DNA from: Chitinophaga fulva
GTDB lineage: Bacteria > Bacteroidota > Bacteroidia > Chitinophagales > Chitinophagaceae
NCBI RefSeq assembly: GCF_012927205.1
Contig: NZ_JABBGC010000001.1
Location: 3,038,810 to 3,102,809 of the forward strand
DNA: 64,000 bases
Direction: 5' to 3'
Position numbers and translations under genes: made by a program. The notes below the pieces were generated by a model. That model was not told the origin of the DNA and ran no database searches. It worked only from the letters and a program-made list of their open reading frames with translations. This document shows positions 15,615 through 24,865 of the stretch, piece by piece; the stretch's first letter is position 1; every line of letters begins with the position of its first letter.

Positions 15615-16145
15615 ATGCGTCTTTTTAAATTGTTAGGCATCAGCATCGTTGTATTGGGCACTTTTGTATTGCTGTTGTCGCTGATGTTCCCCTCTACCGC
15701 CGTGGTAGAACGTACCGGGGTGATCCAGGCACCCATCGATTCTGTATATGCACAGGTCAATAACCTCAAAGCCTGGGAAAACTGGAACCCATGGAGCCGT
15801 CCCGATACTACTGCTCAACTGGTATTTTCTGCACAAACCGCCGGCACCGGCGCTAATTATTCCTGGGAAGGAAAATTCAACAGTGGTAAAGTCACCATTG
15901 TTGACAGTGAACCTGACAAGGGCGTACATTATACGCTGGATATCAAAAATATGCGCCCGGTAAAAGGGGGAATTGAACTGAAAACCACCGCAGACGGTAA
16001 AGCCACTGCCATCTTCTGGCATATGGAGATAAAACTGGGCCTGGCGCCCTGGTGGAAGCTCCGGGGATTTTTGGCAGACCGCATCTATGGCCCGGCTATG
16101 GCTGATGGCCTTACCCGCCTAAGCCGCCTCTGTGAGCACCCATAA
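15615..16145 (+). CDS. SRPBCC-fold protein, paralogue of the preceding gene
   Basis: 176 residues with the same plan as its neighbour: an N-terminal transmembrane helix, then the SRPBCC fold, opening VERTGVIQAPIDSVYAQVNNLKAWENWNPW. Shared features with the first copy are the VxR..VI.AP.D..(F/Y) motif, the tryptophan-rich W..W(N/S)PW stretch, and GTGANYSW against GAGASYSW. The copies have diverged considerably, so the duplication is old. Function unknown; ligand binding at the membrane is inference. Confidence 0.8.
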   Translation: MRLFKLLGISIVVLGTFVLLLSLMFPSTAVVERTGVIQAPIDSVYAQVNNLKAWENWNPWSRPDTTAQLVFSAQTAGTGANYSWEGKFNSGKVTIVDSEPDKGVHYTLDIKNMRPVKGGIELKTTADGKATAIFWHMEIKLGLAPWWKLRGFLADRIYGPAMADGLTRLSRLCEHP

Positions 16146-16267
16146 GCAGGGGGGGATTTTTAAATTTATTTATTTTACCATTTATCCAATAATTAAAGGT
16201 GGAGCAGTGTAATAGTTCTAAATTGTTGTCATTACCTCATTCCTCAACACAAAAAACTACATCTGCA

Positions 16268-16762
16268 ATGAAACACCTTTTATTGGCTGCTTTTTTCTGT
16301 ATGGCCACCACACTCGGTTTTGCTCAGGAGAAAGCCAGAAAAAGCCCACATGTAAACGTAGAAAATAAAGAGATTAAAGTGGTGTATGGTCAGCCATCCA
16401 AAAAAGGAAGGGTGATATTCGGCACCCTGGAACCTTTTGGAAAGGTATGGCGTACCGGCGCTGATGAAGCTACTGAAATCACCTTCAAAAAAGACGTGGT
16501 ATTTGGTGGTAAACCAGTGAAAGCAGGCACCTACACTTTCTTCAGCATCCCTGATGCCAAAACGTGGACCGTTATCCTGAACGGTAAACTGGGCCAATGG
16601 GGCGCCTACGATTACGATAAAAACAAAGGCGAAGACGTGGTATCTGTAAAAGTACCCCGCGAAACATTGAAAGCACCGGTGGAAAAACTGACTTTCACCC
16701 TGCCAGGCAATGCTGTGGTATTTGAATGGGATGATACTAAAGTATCTGTACCAGTGAAGTGA
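16268..16762 (+). CDS. Secreted DUF2911 protein
   Basis: 164 residues from the ATG at 16268, beginning with a signal peptide (MKHLLLAAFFCMATTLGFAQ). The longer frame starts at GTG 16199 and adds a non-secretory extension, so I reject it. The mature part contains VYGQPSKKGRVIFGTLEPFGKVWRTGADEAT, the hallmark of the DUF2911 family found in Bacteroidota, plus GTYTFFSIPDAKTWTVI. Function unknown for the family. A strong bidirectional terminator follows, so it forms a single-gene unit convergent with bioA. Confidence 0.87.
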   Translation: MKHLLLAAFFCMATTLGFAQEKARKSPHVNVENKEIKVVYGQPSKKGRVIFGTLEPFGKVWRTGADEATEITFKKDVVFGGKPVKAGTYTFFSIPDAKTWTVILNGKLGQWGAYDYDKNKGEDVVSVKVPRETLKAPVEKLTFTLPGNAVVFEWDDTKVSVPVK

Positions 16763-16782
16763 TTTCTTTTGAAGGATAAAAA

Positions 16783-16822
16783 ACAAGCGGCGAAGATAAC
16801 CTCTTCGCCGCTTGTTTTTTTA
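16783..16822. terminator. Bidirectional terminator between the DUF2911 gene and bioA
   Basis: A perfect 14-bp stem (ACAAGCGGCGAAGA and its complement) with loop TAACC. The plus strand continues with a T-run; the minus strand has T-rich sequence on the other side. The hairpin ends at the bioA stop codon. Confidence 0.9.
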
Positions 16823-18112
16823 TGCTTGTTGAAGGGAAGGTACCAGTTCCCGGATACTGTCATATACCGCTGTCAGCTGCTCATCTGTGATACAGTATGG
16901 CGGCAGGATGTACAGCGTATTGCCTAACGGGCGCAACATGATGCGTTTGGCCCGGAAGAAGCGGTGAAGATAATCCGCCAGCTGATTCGTATAACCGTCG
17001 GCGTTATCTGTGACCAGTTCAAATGCCAGGATGGTCCCTAAAAGGCGCGGGTTTTTAACGGCATCCATCTGTTGCAGCTCTCCCAGGAACTGCGCATGTT
17101 TTTCGTGTATCCGTTGACGGTTGAGCGCGCAGGCCGGGTCCACGAAGAGGTCGAGGCTGGCGAGTGCCACGGTACATGCCAGCGGATTGGCGGTAAAGGA
17201 ATGTCCGTGGAACAAGGTTTTCAACTTGTCGTTGGAGAGAAACGCTTCATAGATATCGCTGGTGCAGGTGGTGATGCCCAACGCCATACTGCCGCCGGTA
17301 AGCCCTTTGGAGAGGCATATCATATCCGGAGCGGTCTGCATATATTCCATGGCGAAGTTTTTCCCGGTCCTGCCGAAGCCGGTCATCACCTCATCGGCGA
17401 TCAACAGGATGTTTTGTTGCCGGCAATATTGCAAAAGCTGTTCAAATCCGGCTATATCATACATGACCATACCACCGGAGCCCTGCAACAGTGGCTCAAA
17501 GATAAAGGCCGCAACCTGGTCAGGTTGTTGCGCTGCTATAGAAGCGATGAGATCTCCGATGTTGTCCGGCGTAGGCACATCCAGGAAATGCACTTCAAAA
17601 AGGAAATCATCGAATACGCGGGTGAATACGCTGCGGCCGCTGACGCTCATCGCGCCAAAGGTATCGCCGTGATAAGCGTTTTTAAAAGCGATGATTTTAT
17701 TTCTGTGTTGTCCTTTGTTATGCCAGTACTGCAACGCCATTTTAATGGCTACTTCCACCGCAGTGGAACCGTTGTCTGAGTAGAACACGCGGCGCTGGTT
17801 GGCGGGCAACAGCTGCAGCAGCCGTTCCGCTAAATTGACCGCCGGCGGATGGGTATAGCCGGCAAAAATACAATGCTGTAACTGCAACGCCTGCGCTGCC
17901 AGCTGTTGCGCGATATGCGGGTGTGCATGCCCGTGAATATTAACCCACCAGCTGGAGGTGGCATCTATATACGCGTTGTTTTCTTCATCATACAAACAGG
18001 CGCCTTCGCCGCGCACAATACCGATAGGAGCAGGAGCGGTCTGCATCTGGGTATATGGGTGCCAGATCACTTCGAGGTCTCTGGCAGACAGGTTTCCTTT
18101 AGCTGTTGACAT
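16820..18112 (-). CDS. bioA: Adenosylmethionine-8-amino-7-oxononanoate aminotransferase
   Basis: A PLP enzyme of biotin synthesis that converts 8-amino-7-oxononanoate to 7,8-diaminononanoate using S-adenosylmethionine. 430 residues, normal for BioA. The opening VIWHPYTQM is the BioA substrate-site signature. The PLP lysine is K269 in CLSKGLTGG, preceded by the Asp-containing LLIADEVMTGFGRTG motif. No other biotin genes are in the window. It starts 18 bp after the stop of the hybrid kinase gene and could be co-transcribed with it, although no functional link is evident. Confidence 0.95.
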   Translation of the reverse strand: MSTAKGNLSARDLEVIWHPYTQMQTAPAPIGIVRGEGACLYDEENNAYIDATSSWWVNIHGHAHPHIAQQLAAQALQLQHCIFAGYTHPPAVNLAERLLQLLPANQRRVFYSDNGSTAVEVAIKMALQYWHNKGQHRNKIIAFKNAYHGDTFGAMSVSGRSVFTRVFDDFLFEVHFLDVPTPDNIGDLIASIAAQQPDQVAAFIFEPLLQGSGGMVMYDIAGFEQLLQYCRQQNILLIADEVMTGFGRTGKNFAMEYMQTAPDMICLSKGLTGGSMALGITTCTSDIYEAFLSNDKLKTLFHGHSFTANPLACTVALASLDLFVDPACALNRQRIHEKHAQFLGELQQMDAVKNPRLLGTILAFELVTDNADGYTNQLADYLHRFFRAKRIMLRPLGNTLYILPPYCITDEQLTAVYDSIRELVPSLQQA

Positions 18113-18130
18113 GCAGCAAATGTAGGTAAT

Positions 18131-20686
18131 TCATTTTTTATACCTGTGGAGTATGCGGTAGAGATCTTCCGCTTTATAAGGTTTGGGAAGCATGTCTTTC
18201 ACTTCCAGCAGCCGCAGCTGTTCTGTGGCTTCCGGCATAATATCGGCGGTGAGCACAATGATGAAAGCATCGGGCTGAAGGCGGCGTATCCATGGAATGG
18301 TTTCGTATCCGTTCATTTCTGGCATATGTAGATCGAGCATGACGCCGTCGAAAGTTTGTTCTTTCATTTTGGCAACGGCTTCTTTTCCGTTGACAGCCAG
18401 TGTTACCGCGGCGCCGGTTTTATTGAGTTGCAGCTGCATCACCTGCCGGTTGATCTTATTGTCTTCTACGATGAGCATCTGCATGCCGGTCAGCATATTG
18501 GCCGGATCGATAGTAGTAGCGGGAGCGGGCTTGGTGCTGGCACCGGGAAGCGCGAAGGTAATGGAGAAGCGGAAAGTGGTGCCTTGCTGTGGCTGGCTTT
18601 CCACGGAGATGTGGCTGTTCATCAGCTCCACCAGTTTGCGAGTGATGGACAAACCAAGGCCTGTACCTCCGTATTCCCGGGTAGTGGCGGAATCTCCCTG
18701 TACAAAGGTGTCGAAAATACGGTCCTGCAATTCAGACTGAATGCCAATACCGGTGTCTGTTATCTTAAAGCAGATGTTTACATGATGGTTATCGGACTTC
18801 TCCGGCAGCAGTTCAAGGCTGATATAACCTTCATTGGTGAATTTCACTGCGTTGTTAACGAGGTTGTTAAGAATTTGTCCGAGACGTACCGGGTCACCCT
18901 GTACCTGTTGCGGGACGCCGGCGTCGATGCGGGTATACAGTTGTAGCCCTTTGGCAGCTGCGAGGGGCTGATAGTTGCCGGTGATGCCCTGTATCAGGTC
19001 ATGCAGGTCGAAGGGGATGTATTCCAGTATTACTTTCCCTGCTTCAATTTTACTGAGGTCGAGGATATCATTGACAAGGCCCAGCAGGTGATTGGCGGAG
19101 AAATGCAGGTTTTGTAATAACTCCGGATGCGGCGTGCCTGGCTGGTCATGCAGGATACCGGAAATGCCGATGATGGCATTAAGCGGTGTCCGTATTTCAT
19201 GGCTCATCACAGACAGGAACTCACTCCTGCTTCTGGCGGCGTTTTCCAGTTCTATCTCTGCTTTTTTCTGTTTGTCGATATCCATGATGATGCCACGGAA
19301 GGCGTTCACCTTGTCCTGGTGGAACACCGGGATGCCTGTCGTACGCACCCATTTGACAGTGCCTTTGGCAGAGATATGCCGCAGGTCAATACAATAAGGC
19401 TGATGATGGCGGAGCAGTTGTGTCTGCGCTTCTTCCAGCAGGTGTCTGTCTTCCGGATGATAGAATACCAGGTCATTGTAGATGGCGGTAAAGTTTTCCG
19501 GCAGCTCGCGGAGTGTATACACCTGTTTGGTCCAGAATACTTGTCCGGTCACAAGGCTGAATTCCCAGCCGCCGATCAGCGCCATCTGTTGGGTAATATC
19601 AAGTATCTGGATGTTCCGGGCGTAGTCTGCATTGACCTGCCTTAGTTCCAGTTCACTTCTTTTACGCTGGGTGATGTTTTGTATAAACAGCAGTACACGG
19701 CGGGGAGAGCTGTCGCTGGCCGGCATGAGGCGCATTTTCACTGCATACCAGTAAGGCATGTCCTGCCGGATATCAGCATATTCATAATACTGTGCATCGC
19801 CGGTCCGGAGCAGGGTGTCCGTCAGTTGAAGGAAAGCATTGGCATGTTCTCCCACGAAGTCCATTATGCATTTGCCTAATATTTCTTCTTCCGGGAAAAA
19901 CAACAGGTGCTGTTGATTGCACCAGATACGGGTAAATATCAGGTTTTCATCGAGCTCAAATACAATATCATCAAGGGAAGAAGTGAAAGCATGTAATTCG
20001 GTGACCAGTTGCTGATTGGTCATTTCAAGGCTTTCCCGGCTGCACTGGGTACGATAGGTGTGCAACAGGGCGCCGTATGTCAGCGCGATGGGTTGCAGCA
20101 ACGGTATCAGGGCCGGGTGGTATCCACCGGGTTTATTGACCAGTCCGATCATACCGATCGTTTCACCATGATGACATATGGGAATACCGAGAAAAGCCCG
20201 AAATATAGCGGGTTGGTGCGGTTCATCCTTCTCCGGATGGTTGCTGAGCACTGGTTCTCCTTCGCTTAACACTTTACCGAAGAGGGAGTCCATATTGGTA
20301 AAATGTTGTCCGCGTTCGAGGCGGGCACCGAAGTATTGTTGCACATTGGCGTGCCAGTGGATATTGATGATAGCCTGTACTTCCAGATAGGACTCGTGAA
20401 AATAGTCTTTCTCCATAGCGCCCATAAAACCGCCCTCGCTGCCGGTAAGGGTGATCAGTTCGAGCAATAGGGCCTGACATACCTGCGCAGGTTTACTGTC
20501 TGCAAAACTGGTATGCAGGGTAGTAATGATGTCAAGTGCTTTCTGTTGGGGAAAACCGGTATGGTCATCGATACCATCTTCTAGTGGCAAGCTCCTGGAA
20601 CTGTTGCCAGAAAAGGGATTCACCAGCATGCGATCAGGTTTAGAGGTTTGGGCACATTCACGGCATGCACCTGGCAAAGGCTGCAT
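18131..20686 (-). CDS. Hybrid sensor histidine kinase / response regulator
   Basis: 851 residues with no obvious membrane segments, so probably cytoplasmic. Order: a GAF-like domain (about 45-215), two PAS domains (about 230-350 and 360-480), HisKA with FLSVMSHEIRTPLNAI (His near residue 495), an HATPase_c domain with DTGIGI and GTGLGLSI, and a C-terminal receiver (about 735-850) with the phospho-Asp in GVMLDLHMPEMNGYE near 782. The signal is unknown. No separate output regulator adjoins; phosphate could pass to an Hpt protein elsewhere. The start is uncertain because a second ATG at codon 20 (20629) is also plausible. Confidence 0.9.
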   Translation of the reverse strand: MQPLPGACRECAQTSKPDRMLVNPFSGNSSRSLPLEDGIDDHTGFPQQKALDIITTLHTSFADSKPAQVCQALLLELITLTGSEGGFMGAMEKDYFHESYLEVQAIINIHWHANVQQYFGARLERGQHFTNMDSLFGKVLSEGEPVLSNHPEKDEPHQPAIFRAFLGIPICHHGETIGMIGLVNKPGGYHPALIPLLQPIALTYGALLHTYRTQCSRESLEMTNQQLVTELHAFTSSLDDIVFELDENLIFTRIWCNQQHLLFFPEEEILGKCIMDFVGEHANAFLQLTDTLLRTGDAQYYEYADIRQDMPYWYAVKMRLMPASDSSPRRVLLFIQNITQRKRSELELRQVNADYARNIQILDITQQMALIGGWEFSLVTGQVFWTKQVYTLRELPENFTAIYNDLVFYHPEDRHLLEEAQTQLLRHHQPYCIDLRHISAKGTVKWVRTTGIPVFHQDKVNAFRGIIMDIDKQKKAEIELENAARSRSEFLSVMSHEIRTPLNAIIGISGILHDQPGTPHPELLQNLHFSANHLLGLVNDILDLSKIEAGKVILEYIPFDLHDLIQGITGNYQPLAAAKGLQLYTRIDAGVPQQVQGDPVRLGQILNNLVNNAVKFTNEGYISLELLPEKSDNHHVNICFKITDTGIGIQSELQDRIFDTFVQGDSATTREYGGTGLGLSITRKLVELMNSHISVESQPQQGTTFRFSITFALPGASTKPAPATTIDPANMLTGMQMLIVEDNKINRQVMQLQLNKTGAAVTLAVNGKEAVAKMKEQTFDGVMLDLHMPEMNGYETIPWIRRLQPDAFIIVLTADIMPEATEQLRLLEVKDMLPKPYKAEDLYRILHRYKK

Positions 20687-20740
20687 GCTTTTTATGATGA
20701 AAAAGGTTTCTCAGGCTGGCGGACGGTTATGGAACAGGAG

Positions 20741-20763
20741 AGGGGATTGCCTAAGGCAATCCC
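20741..20763. other. Hairpin between the LtaS-like gene and the hybrid kinase gene
   Basis: GGGGATTGCC pairs with GGCAATCCCC around a TAA loop (10 bp). There is no T-run on the exit side in the minus-strand direction, so it is a weak candidate terminator or a leader structure of the kinase mRNA. Confidence 0.4.
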
Positions 20764-20802
20764 CTCATTAAATATACAAAAAAACATCAGATAAGTATCT
20801 TA

Positions 20803-22752
20803 TTATTTCCGCATGCCATTGTTTTTAAACAGGGAGTAAGCGGTTTGATAATGGGCAACGCTGTGTGACAGCAGTGTGTTGTCCATCGGTATTGGCTGTT
20901 CTTCGTTTTTGGCCGGGCTCCAGGAAAAACACTGGGCTTTCTGCTGCGGACTGAGAATCACCATTTTACCTGTTTCGAGGTAAGCCAGTTTCTGATAGGT
21001 GCTCACCATAGCGCGCGGCTGATAGCTGCTGTCGAGCACATTTTTACCATAGAAATTAGTATTGTAAGACCAGTGTAACATTTTCAGCAGCGTTGGGTAG
21101 ATATCGATCTGGGAGCACATCACCGGTATTTCCTGTGGCGTGGTGTCAGGCACATTGAAGAAAATACAGGGGATATGGTATTTGCTGATCTCTATCTCGT
21201 TTTTACCGGCACTGCTGGCGCAGTGGTCAGCCACGAGAATAATGACCGTGTTTTTATACCAGGGTTTGTCCTGGATAGCTTTCAGGAACTGGCCAATGGC
21301 ATAGTCGGTGTACTTTACAGCACCTTCGCGGCTGGTACCGGAAGGGATATCAATTTTGCCACCGGGATAGGTAAAGGGGCGGTGGTTGGAGGTGGTCATG
21401 ATAAAATCATAGAAAGGTTTGCCGGCGGCATACTTTTCATCAGCGCTTTTAATCGCTGCTTTATAGATGTCTTCATCACAAACGCCCCAGGCATTTTCAA
21501 ACTGCACGGCGCTGTCGGGGATATTGGTCCGTTTGGAGGCCAGCTTGTCATCTACAAGGCGGTGGCGAAGACGGTCGGTGATATCGTAACCATTATTACC
21601 GAAGAATTTGTTCATGTTATCGAAGTATCCGTCACCACCATAAAAGAAGGTGGCTTCATAACCGCTTTTCCGGAAGATGGAGGCGGCGGAAAAGAGATTT
21701 TCGTTGTTGCGGCGGCGTACGATGCTTTGACCAGGCGTAGGCGGTACGGCGAGTGTGAGTGCTTCCATCCCGCGTACGGTACGGGTACCGGTGGCGTACA
21801 TATTGGTAAAGAGTATTCCTTGTTGTGCGATACTGTCCAGTACAGGCGTGATATGTTGTTTGTTACCGAAGCGGGTCATGAAATCGGCGCTGAAGCTCTC
21901 GATGGTGATCATGATGATGTTCGGCTTTACCGCTGTAACAGTATCGGTAATGCTACGATAGATACTGTGGCCGTTTTCCAGGTACTGTGCATCGGGTGAT
22001 TGCAGCTGCTGACGGATGGTAGCGAAAGCTTTGTTATCATCTTCCAGCAGGTAATATTTATCATAAGCCAGCTCATTGTTGAGATAGGCGGATATAAATG
22101 AGTAGATGCCTGCTTTGGACAGCTCCTGCTGGTAACGGTTTTTACTTTTTTCTGCCCACGCATTGCTGATCAGAAAAGCATGTGCCAGAACACCACCCAG
22201 CAACAGGGCGAAGATCCCTATCCGTTTGGAGAAGGGCGTGCGTGACTGGAAACTGTTGCGGAACATGCCCCGGCGATTGCACCACCAGGTGAGCAGCGCG
22301 GTAGCCAGCAATACGCCGCCAATGAGCAACGGCAGCGGGTACGACTGGTTGATGTTACTGATCACTTCATATGTGTAGATGAGATAGTCTACCGCGATAA
22401 AGTCGAACCGGCCGGCATATTCTCCCCAGAAAGTGAACTCTGCGAAAAACGAGAAAATCACGATCATCAGGGCGAGGAAAAAACCGGTATAAGTGAAAAC
22501 GCGGTTGAAGACGGTGTTGTTAAGCCGTTGTGGCAACAGTAACAGATACAGGGCATAAGCGATGGTGAAGAAGAGTGCTACGCCTGCATCGTATACGAAG
22601 CCTTTTGCATAGGCAGAAAAGATACCGCTAAGGGAAAGGCCAGCTTGAGGGGAGGCCCAGATTAACAACGCGGTACGTACTAAAAATGACAGTACTAAGA
22701 ATAGGCCGGTAAAGCCGAAAAGAACGGCGTACCGATTTTTTGCAGATTTCAT
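20803..22752 (-). CDS. LtaS/MdoB-like sulfatase-family phosphotransferase
   Basis: 649 residues from the ATG at 22752; the longer frame adds 23 residues across a promoter box. Five N-terminal transmembrane segments (to about residue 190) precede a periplasmic sulfatase-fold domain. The domain has MITIESFSADFM (metal site), GTRTVRGMEA (the Thr is the expected nucleophile) and LVADHCASSAGKNEI (second metal site). This is the architecture of lipoteichoic acid synthase and of phosphoglycerol/phosphoethanolamine transferases. A Gram-negative bacterium makes no lipoteichoic acid, so modification of an envelope glycan or lipid is the likelier role. It lies 58 bp downstream of the TonB receptor with its own promoter box. 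Confidence 0.85.
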   Translation of the reverse strand: MKSAKNRYAVLFGFTGLFLVLSFLVRTALLIWASPQAGLSLSGIFSAYAKGFVYDAGVALFFTIAYALYLLLLPQRLNNTVFNRVFTYTGFFLALMIVIFSFFAEFTFWGEYAGRFDFIAVDYLIYTYEVISNINQSYPLPLLIGGVLLATALLTWWCNRRGMFRNSFQSRTPFSKRIGIFALLLGGVLAHAFLISNAWAEKSKNRYQQELSKAGIYSFISAYLNNELAYDKYYLLEDDNKAFATIRQQLQSPDAQYLENGHSIYRSITDTVTAVKPNIIMITIESFSADFMTRFGNKQHITPVLDSIAQQGILFTNMYATGTRTVRGMEALTLAVPPTPGQSIVRRRNNENLFSAASIFRKSGYEATFFYGGDGYFDNMNKFFGNNGYDITDRLRHRLVDDKLASKRTNIPDSAVQFENAWGVCDEDIYKAAIKSADEKYAAGKPFYDFIMTTSNHRPFTYPGGKIDIPSGTSREGAVKYTDYAIGQFLKAIQDKPWYKNTVIILVADHCASSAGKNEIEISKYHIPCIFFNVPDTTPQEIPVMCSQIDIYPTLLKMLHWSYNTNFYGKNVLDSSYQPRAMVSTYQKLAYLETGKMVILSPQQKAQCFSWSPAKNEEQPIPMDNTLLSHSVAHYQTAYSLFKNNGMRK

Positions 22753-22771
22753 TGCTGTATAAATGTGGCCG

Positions 22772-22779
22772 CAAAGGTA
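22772..22779 (-). promoter_or_regulatory. Promoter -7 box (TACCTTTG) for the LtaS-like gene
   Basis: A minus-strand match to TAnnTTTG, 19 bp before the chosen ATG. The pyrimidine-rich sequence 20 bp upstream contains no perfect TTTG. Confidence 0.45.
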
Positions 22780-22810
22780 CGCCGTTCCCGGAAAGAAAAA
22801 GCAGAAATTG

Positions 22811-24829
22811 TTACAGATCAAATTTAACCGACAGGTTGATGGTACGGCCGTCTATAGGGCCCCACAGCTGTGCAAACTGAGGATTGCTGACAGGACCGGT
22901 GAACAGCGGCATGTGTTTTCCCTGACGCGCATCGAATACGTTTTCGCAGTTCAGTACCAGCGTTACGTGCTCACCCAGCTTACGTGACACCATGGCTGCC
23001 CAGAACCAGTAATTAGGCGCTTTCTGGTTGTTTTCCAGGTATTGGTTGCCTATCCAGCTGTTTTCGATACCGAAGCGCCATTTCTCTTCTATCTCGTAGG
23101 CGAGGGTAGCGGCGAACTTGTCCTGTGGAGCAAAAGCCACTTTGGTGGAGGCTGCGTCCGTGTATTTGGACACTGTGTGGTTGTAGCCCAGGTACAGCTC
23201 CAGATGGTCAAGCTCCATTCGCACGTAGGTATCGGTACCCAGACTGTTAACGGCATACGGCTGATTGGCCAGTATCACTTTGTTGAGATCGGCAGCGTTA
23301 CTTACCGGCAGAATGGGGTCTTTGATATGGGTGTAGTAGAGCGCCTGGTTAACGGTAACGTCTATATCGCCCAGCATTGTGTGGTAATTGCCATCGAAGT
23401 TAATGCCTTCGCTTCTTTCAGATTTAAGTCCGGCAGCCAGCGGCAGCAGGTTGCGGTAGCCGATGGTCTGTGTTTGCGCGGAGAAGATGGCGGGCGATTT
23501 GTAGCCGGTGCCACCGCTGAGGCGCAGGCTGAGGCCTTCCAGTGGTTTGTATACGAATGCCAGGCGAGGCAGTACGTACCAGCCAAATACGTTGTGGTAG
23601 TCGGCACGGAGACCTGCTTCTGCCATTACCTTGTCTGAGAAATGGTAGCCATCCTGCGCGAAGACGCCCATGGTGTTGTAGGTGTAGTTGCCCAGCAGGG
23701 TGCTGTCTCCGTTAGCGCGGCGGTATATTTCGCCGGTATTGTTGAGGCCCACGACCCAGTCGTGCCGGCCGCTTTTTTTGTTGTAGGCCGCTTCCAGGTA
23801 GGTATTGGTTTGCTGGCCGTTCAGCGGGAAGTTGCCTGCGATATTTTCCAAATGAAAGAAACTGCCTACGCCTTTTACGGTGAGGGTGCCGCCACCCAGG
23901 TTTTTGCGGGTGAATTGCACATCGGCGCTATGACGTTCGCTGTTGTTGCTTTCCGTATAGGCATGCAGGTTGTCTGCATGATGGTTGAGCACCTGCATAT
24001 CGCCGCCTTCCCTTTTTTCGATGGTACCGGTGTAACCCGCTATGAGCGTGGTATTGGCGTTGGGGTACCAGAAAAAGCGGGGATGAATGAGGTATTGTCG
24101 TACGCGGGGCACATCACTGAAACCGTCATCGTTCACATCCACCGGGTTTTGGGTAGTGACGCCGGCAAAGAGGGTGAGGCCAGTTTTACCATAACGTTGG
24201 GAATACCATACGTTGCCATTGGTTTCTTTCAGCGTGCTGCGGTTGGCGAGGATGGTCAGTTCCGGTTTTGAACCTGGCGTTTTGGCCACGAAGTTGATCA
24301 TGCCGGCGATGGCGCCGCCACCATACAGGGTGGACACAGAGCCTTTGATGATTTCTACCTGCTTCAGGTCGAGGGGCGGAATGGCCAATACGCCGAAATT
24401 GCCGCTGAGACCTTCATATACAGGCATACCGTCGCGTAGCAGTTGGGTGTATTTACCGTCCAGTCCCTGCATGCGGATGGCATTGTTGCCGCTGACAGCT
24501 GATGTGTTCTGGATATGTATAACAGAGAGGTCGCCGAGGATACTGGTCACATTGCCGGGTTTGATACCGCTTTCTTCTATCATTTCTTCGCGGCCCAGTA
24601 TTTCCACTTTCATTGGAAGGTCTGCAATGCGGCTGTTATTGCGGGTAGATGAAATAATGACTTCATTCAGATCAGATACTTTGCTGATAGTGTCCCTGTG
24701 CAGGGTGTCTTTAACGGGAGCGGTTACACGCTGCTGCGCAGCGGCAGTTAGCATGGTGATACAAAGGGCTCCGGTTACAATAAGCGGTCGCATGGATGTA
24801 CAACTTTGATGATGGATTCTTTTTGACAT
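22811..24829 (-). CDS. TonB-dependent outer-membrane receptor
   Basis: About 672 residues: signal peptide, plug domain (about 50-170; LPMKVEILGREEMIEESGIKPGNV, RMQGLDGKYTQLLRDGMPVYEG, VEIIKGSVSTLYGGGAIAGMINF) and a 22-strand-type barrel ending NLSVKFDL. The plug sequence is of the FepA/BtuB/CirA type rather than SusC, so the likely cargo is a metal chelate or small cofactor. It follows the sensor kinase by 36 bp and probably belongs to its operon. The longest frame starts at GTG 24832; ATG at 24829 is preferred, and ATG 24793 (just before the signal peptide) is also possible. Confidence 0.9.
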   Translation of the reverse strand: MSKRIHHQSCTSMRPLIVTGALCITMLTAAAQQRVTAPVKDTLHRDTISKVSDLNEVIISSTRNNSRIADLPMKVEILGREEMIEESGIKPGNVTSILGDLSVIHIQNTSAVSGNNAIRMQGLDGKYTQLLRDGMPVYEGLSGNFGVLAIPPLDLKQVEIIKGSVSTLYGGGAIAGMINFVAKTPGSKPELTILANRSTLKETNGNVWYSQRYGKTGLTLFAGVTTQNPVDVNDDGFSDVPRVRQYLIHPRFFWYPNANTTLIAGYTGTIEKREGGDMQVLNHHADNLHAYTESNNSERHSADVQFTRKNLGGGTLTVKGVGSFFHLENIAGNFPLNGQQTNTYLEAAYNKKSGRHDWVVGLNNTGEIYRRANGDSTLLGNYTYNTMGVFAQDGYHFSDKVMAEAGLRADYHNVFGWYVLPRLAFVYKPLEGLSLRLSGGTGYKSPAIFSAQTQTIGYRNLLPLAAGLKSERSEGINFDGNYHTMLGDIDVTVNQALYYTHIKDPILPVSNAADLNKVILANQPYAVNSLGTDTYVRMELDHLELYLGYNHTVSKYTDAASTKVAFAPQDKFAATLAYEIEEKWRFGIENSWIGNQYLENNQKAPNYWFWAAMVSRKLGEHVTLVLNCENVFDARQGKHMPLFTGPVSNPQFAQLWGPIDGRTINLSVKFDL

Positions 24830-24865
24830 CACAAAGAAAGAAATACAATCTGGTGCAAATCTGTA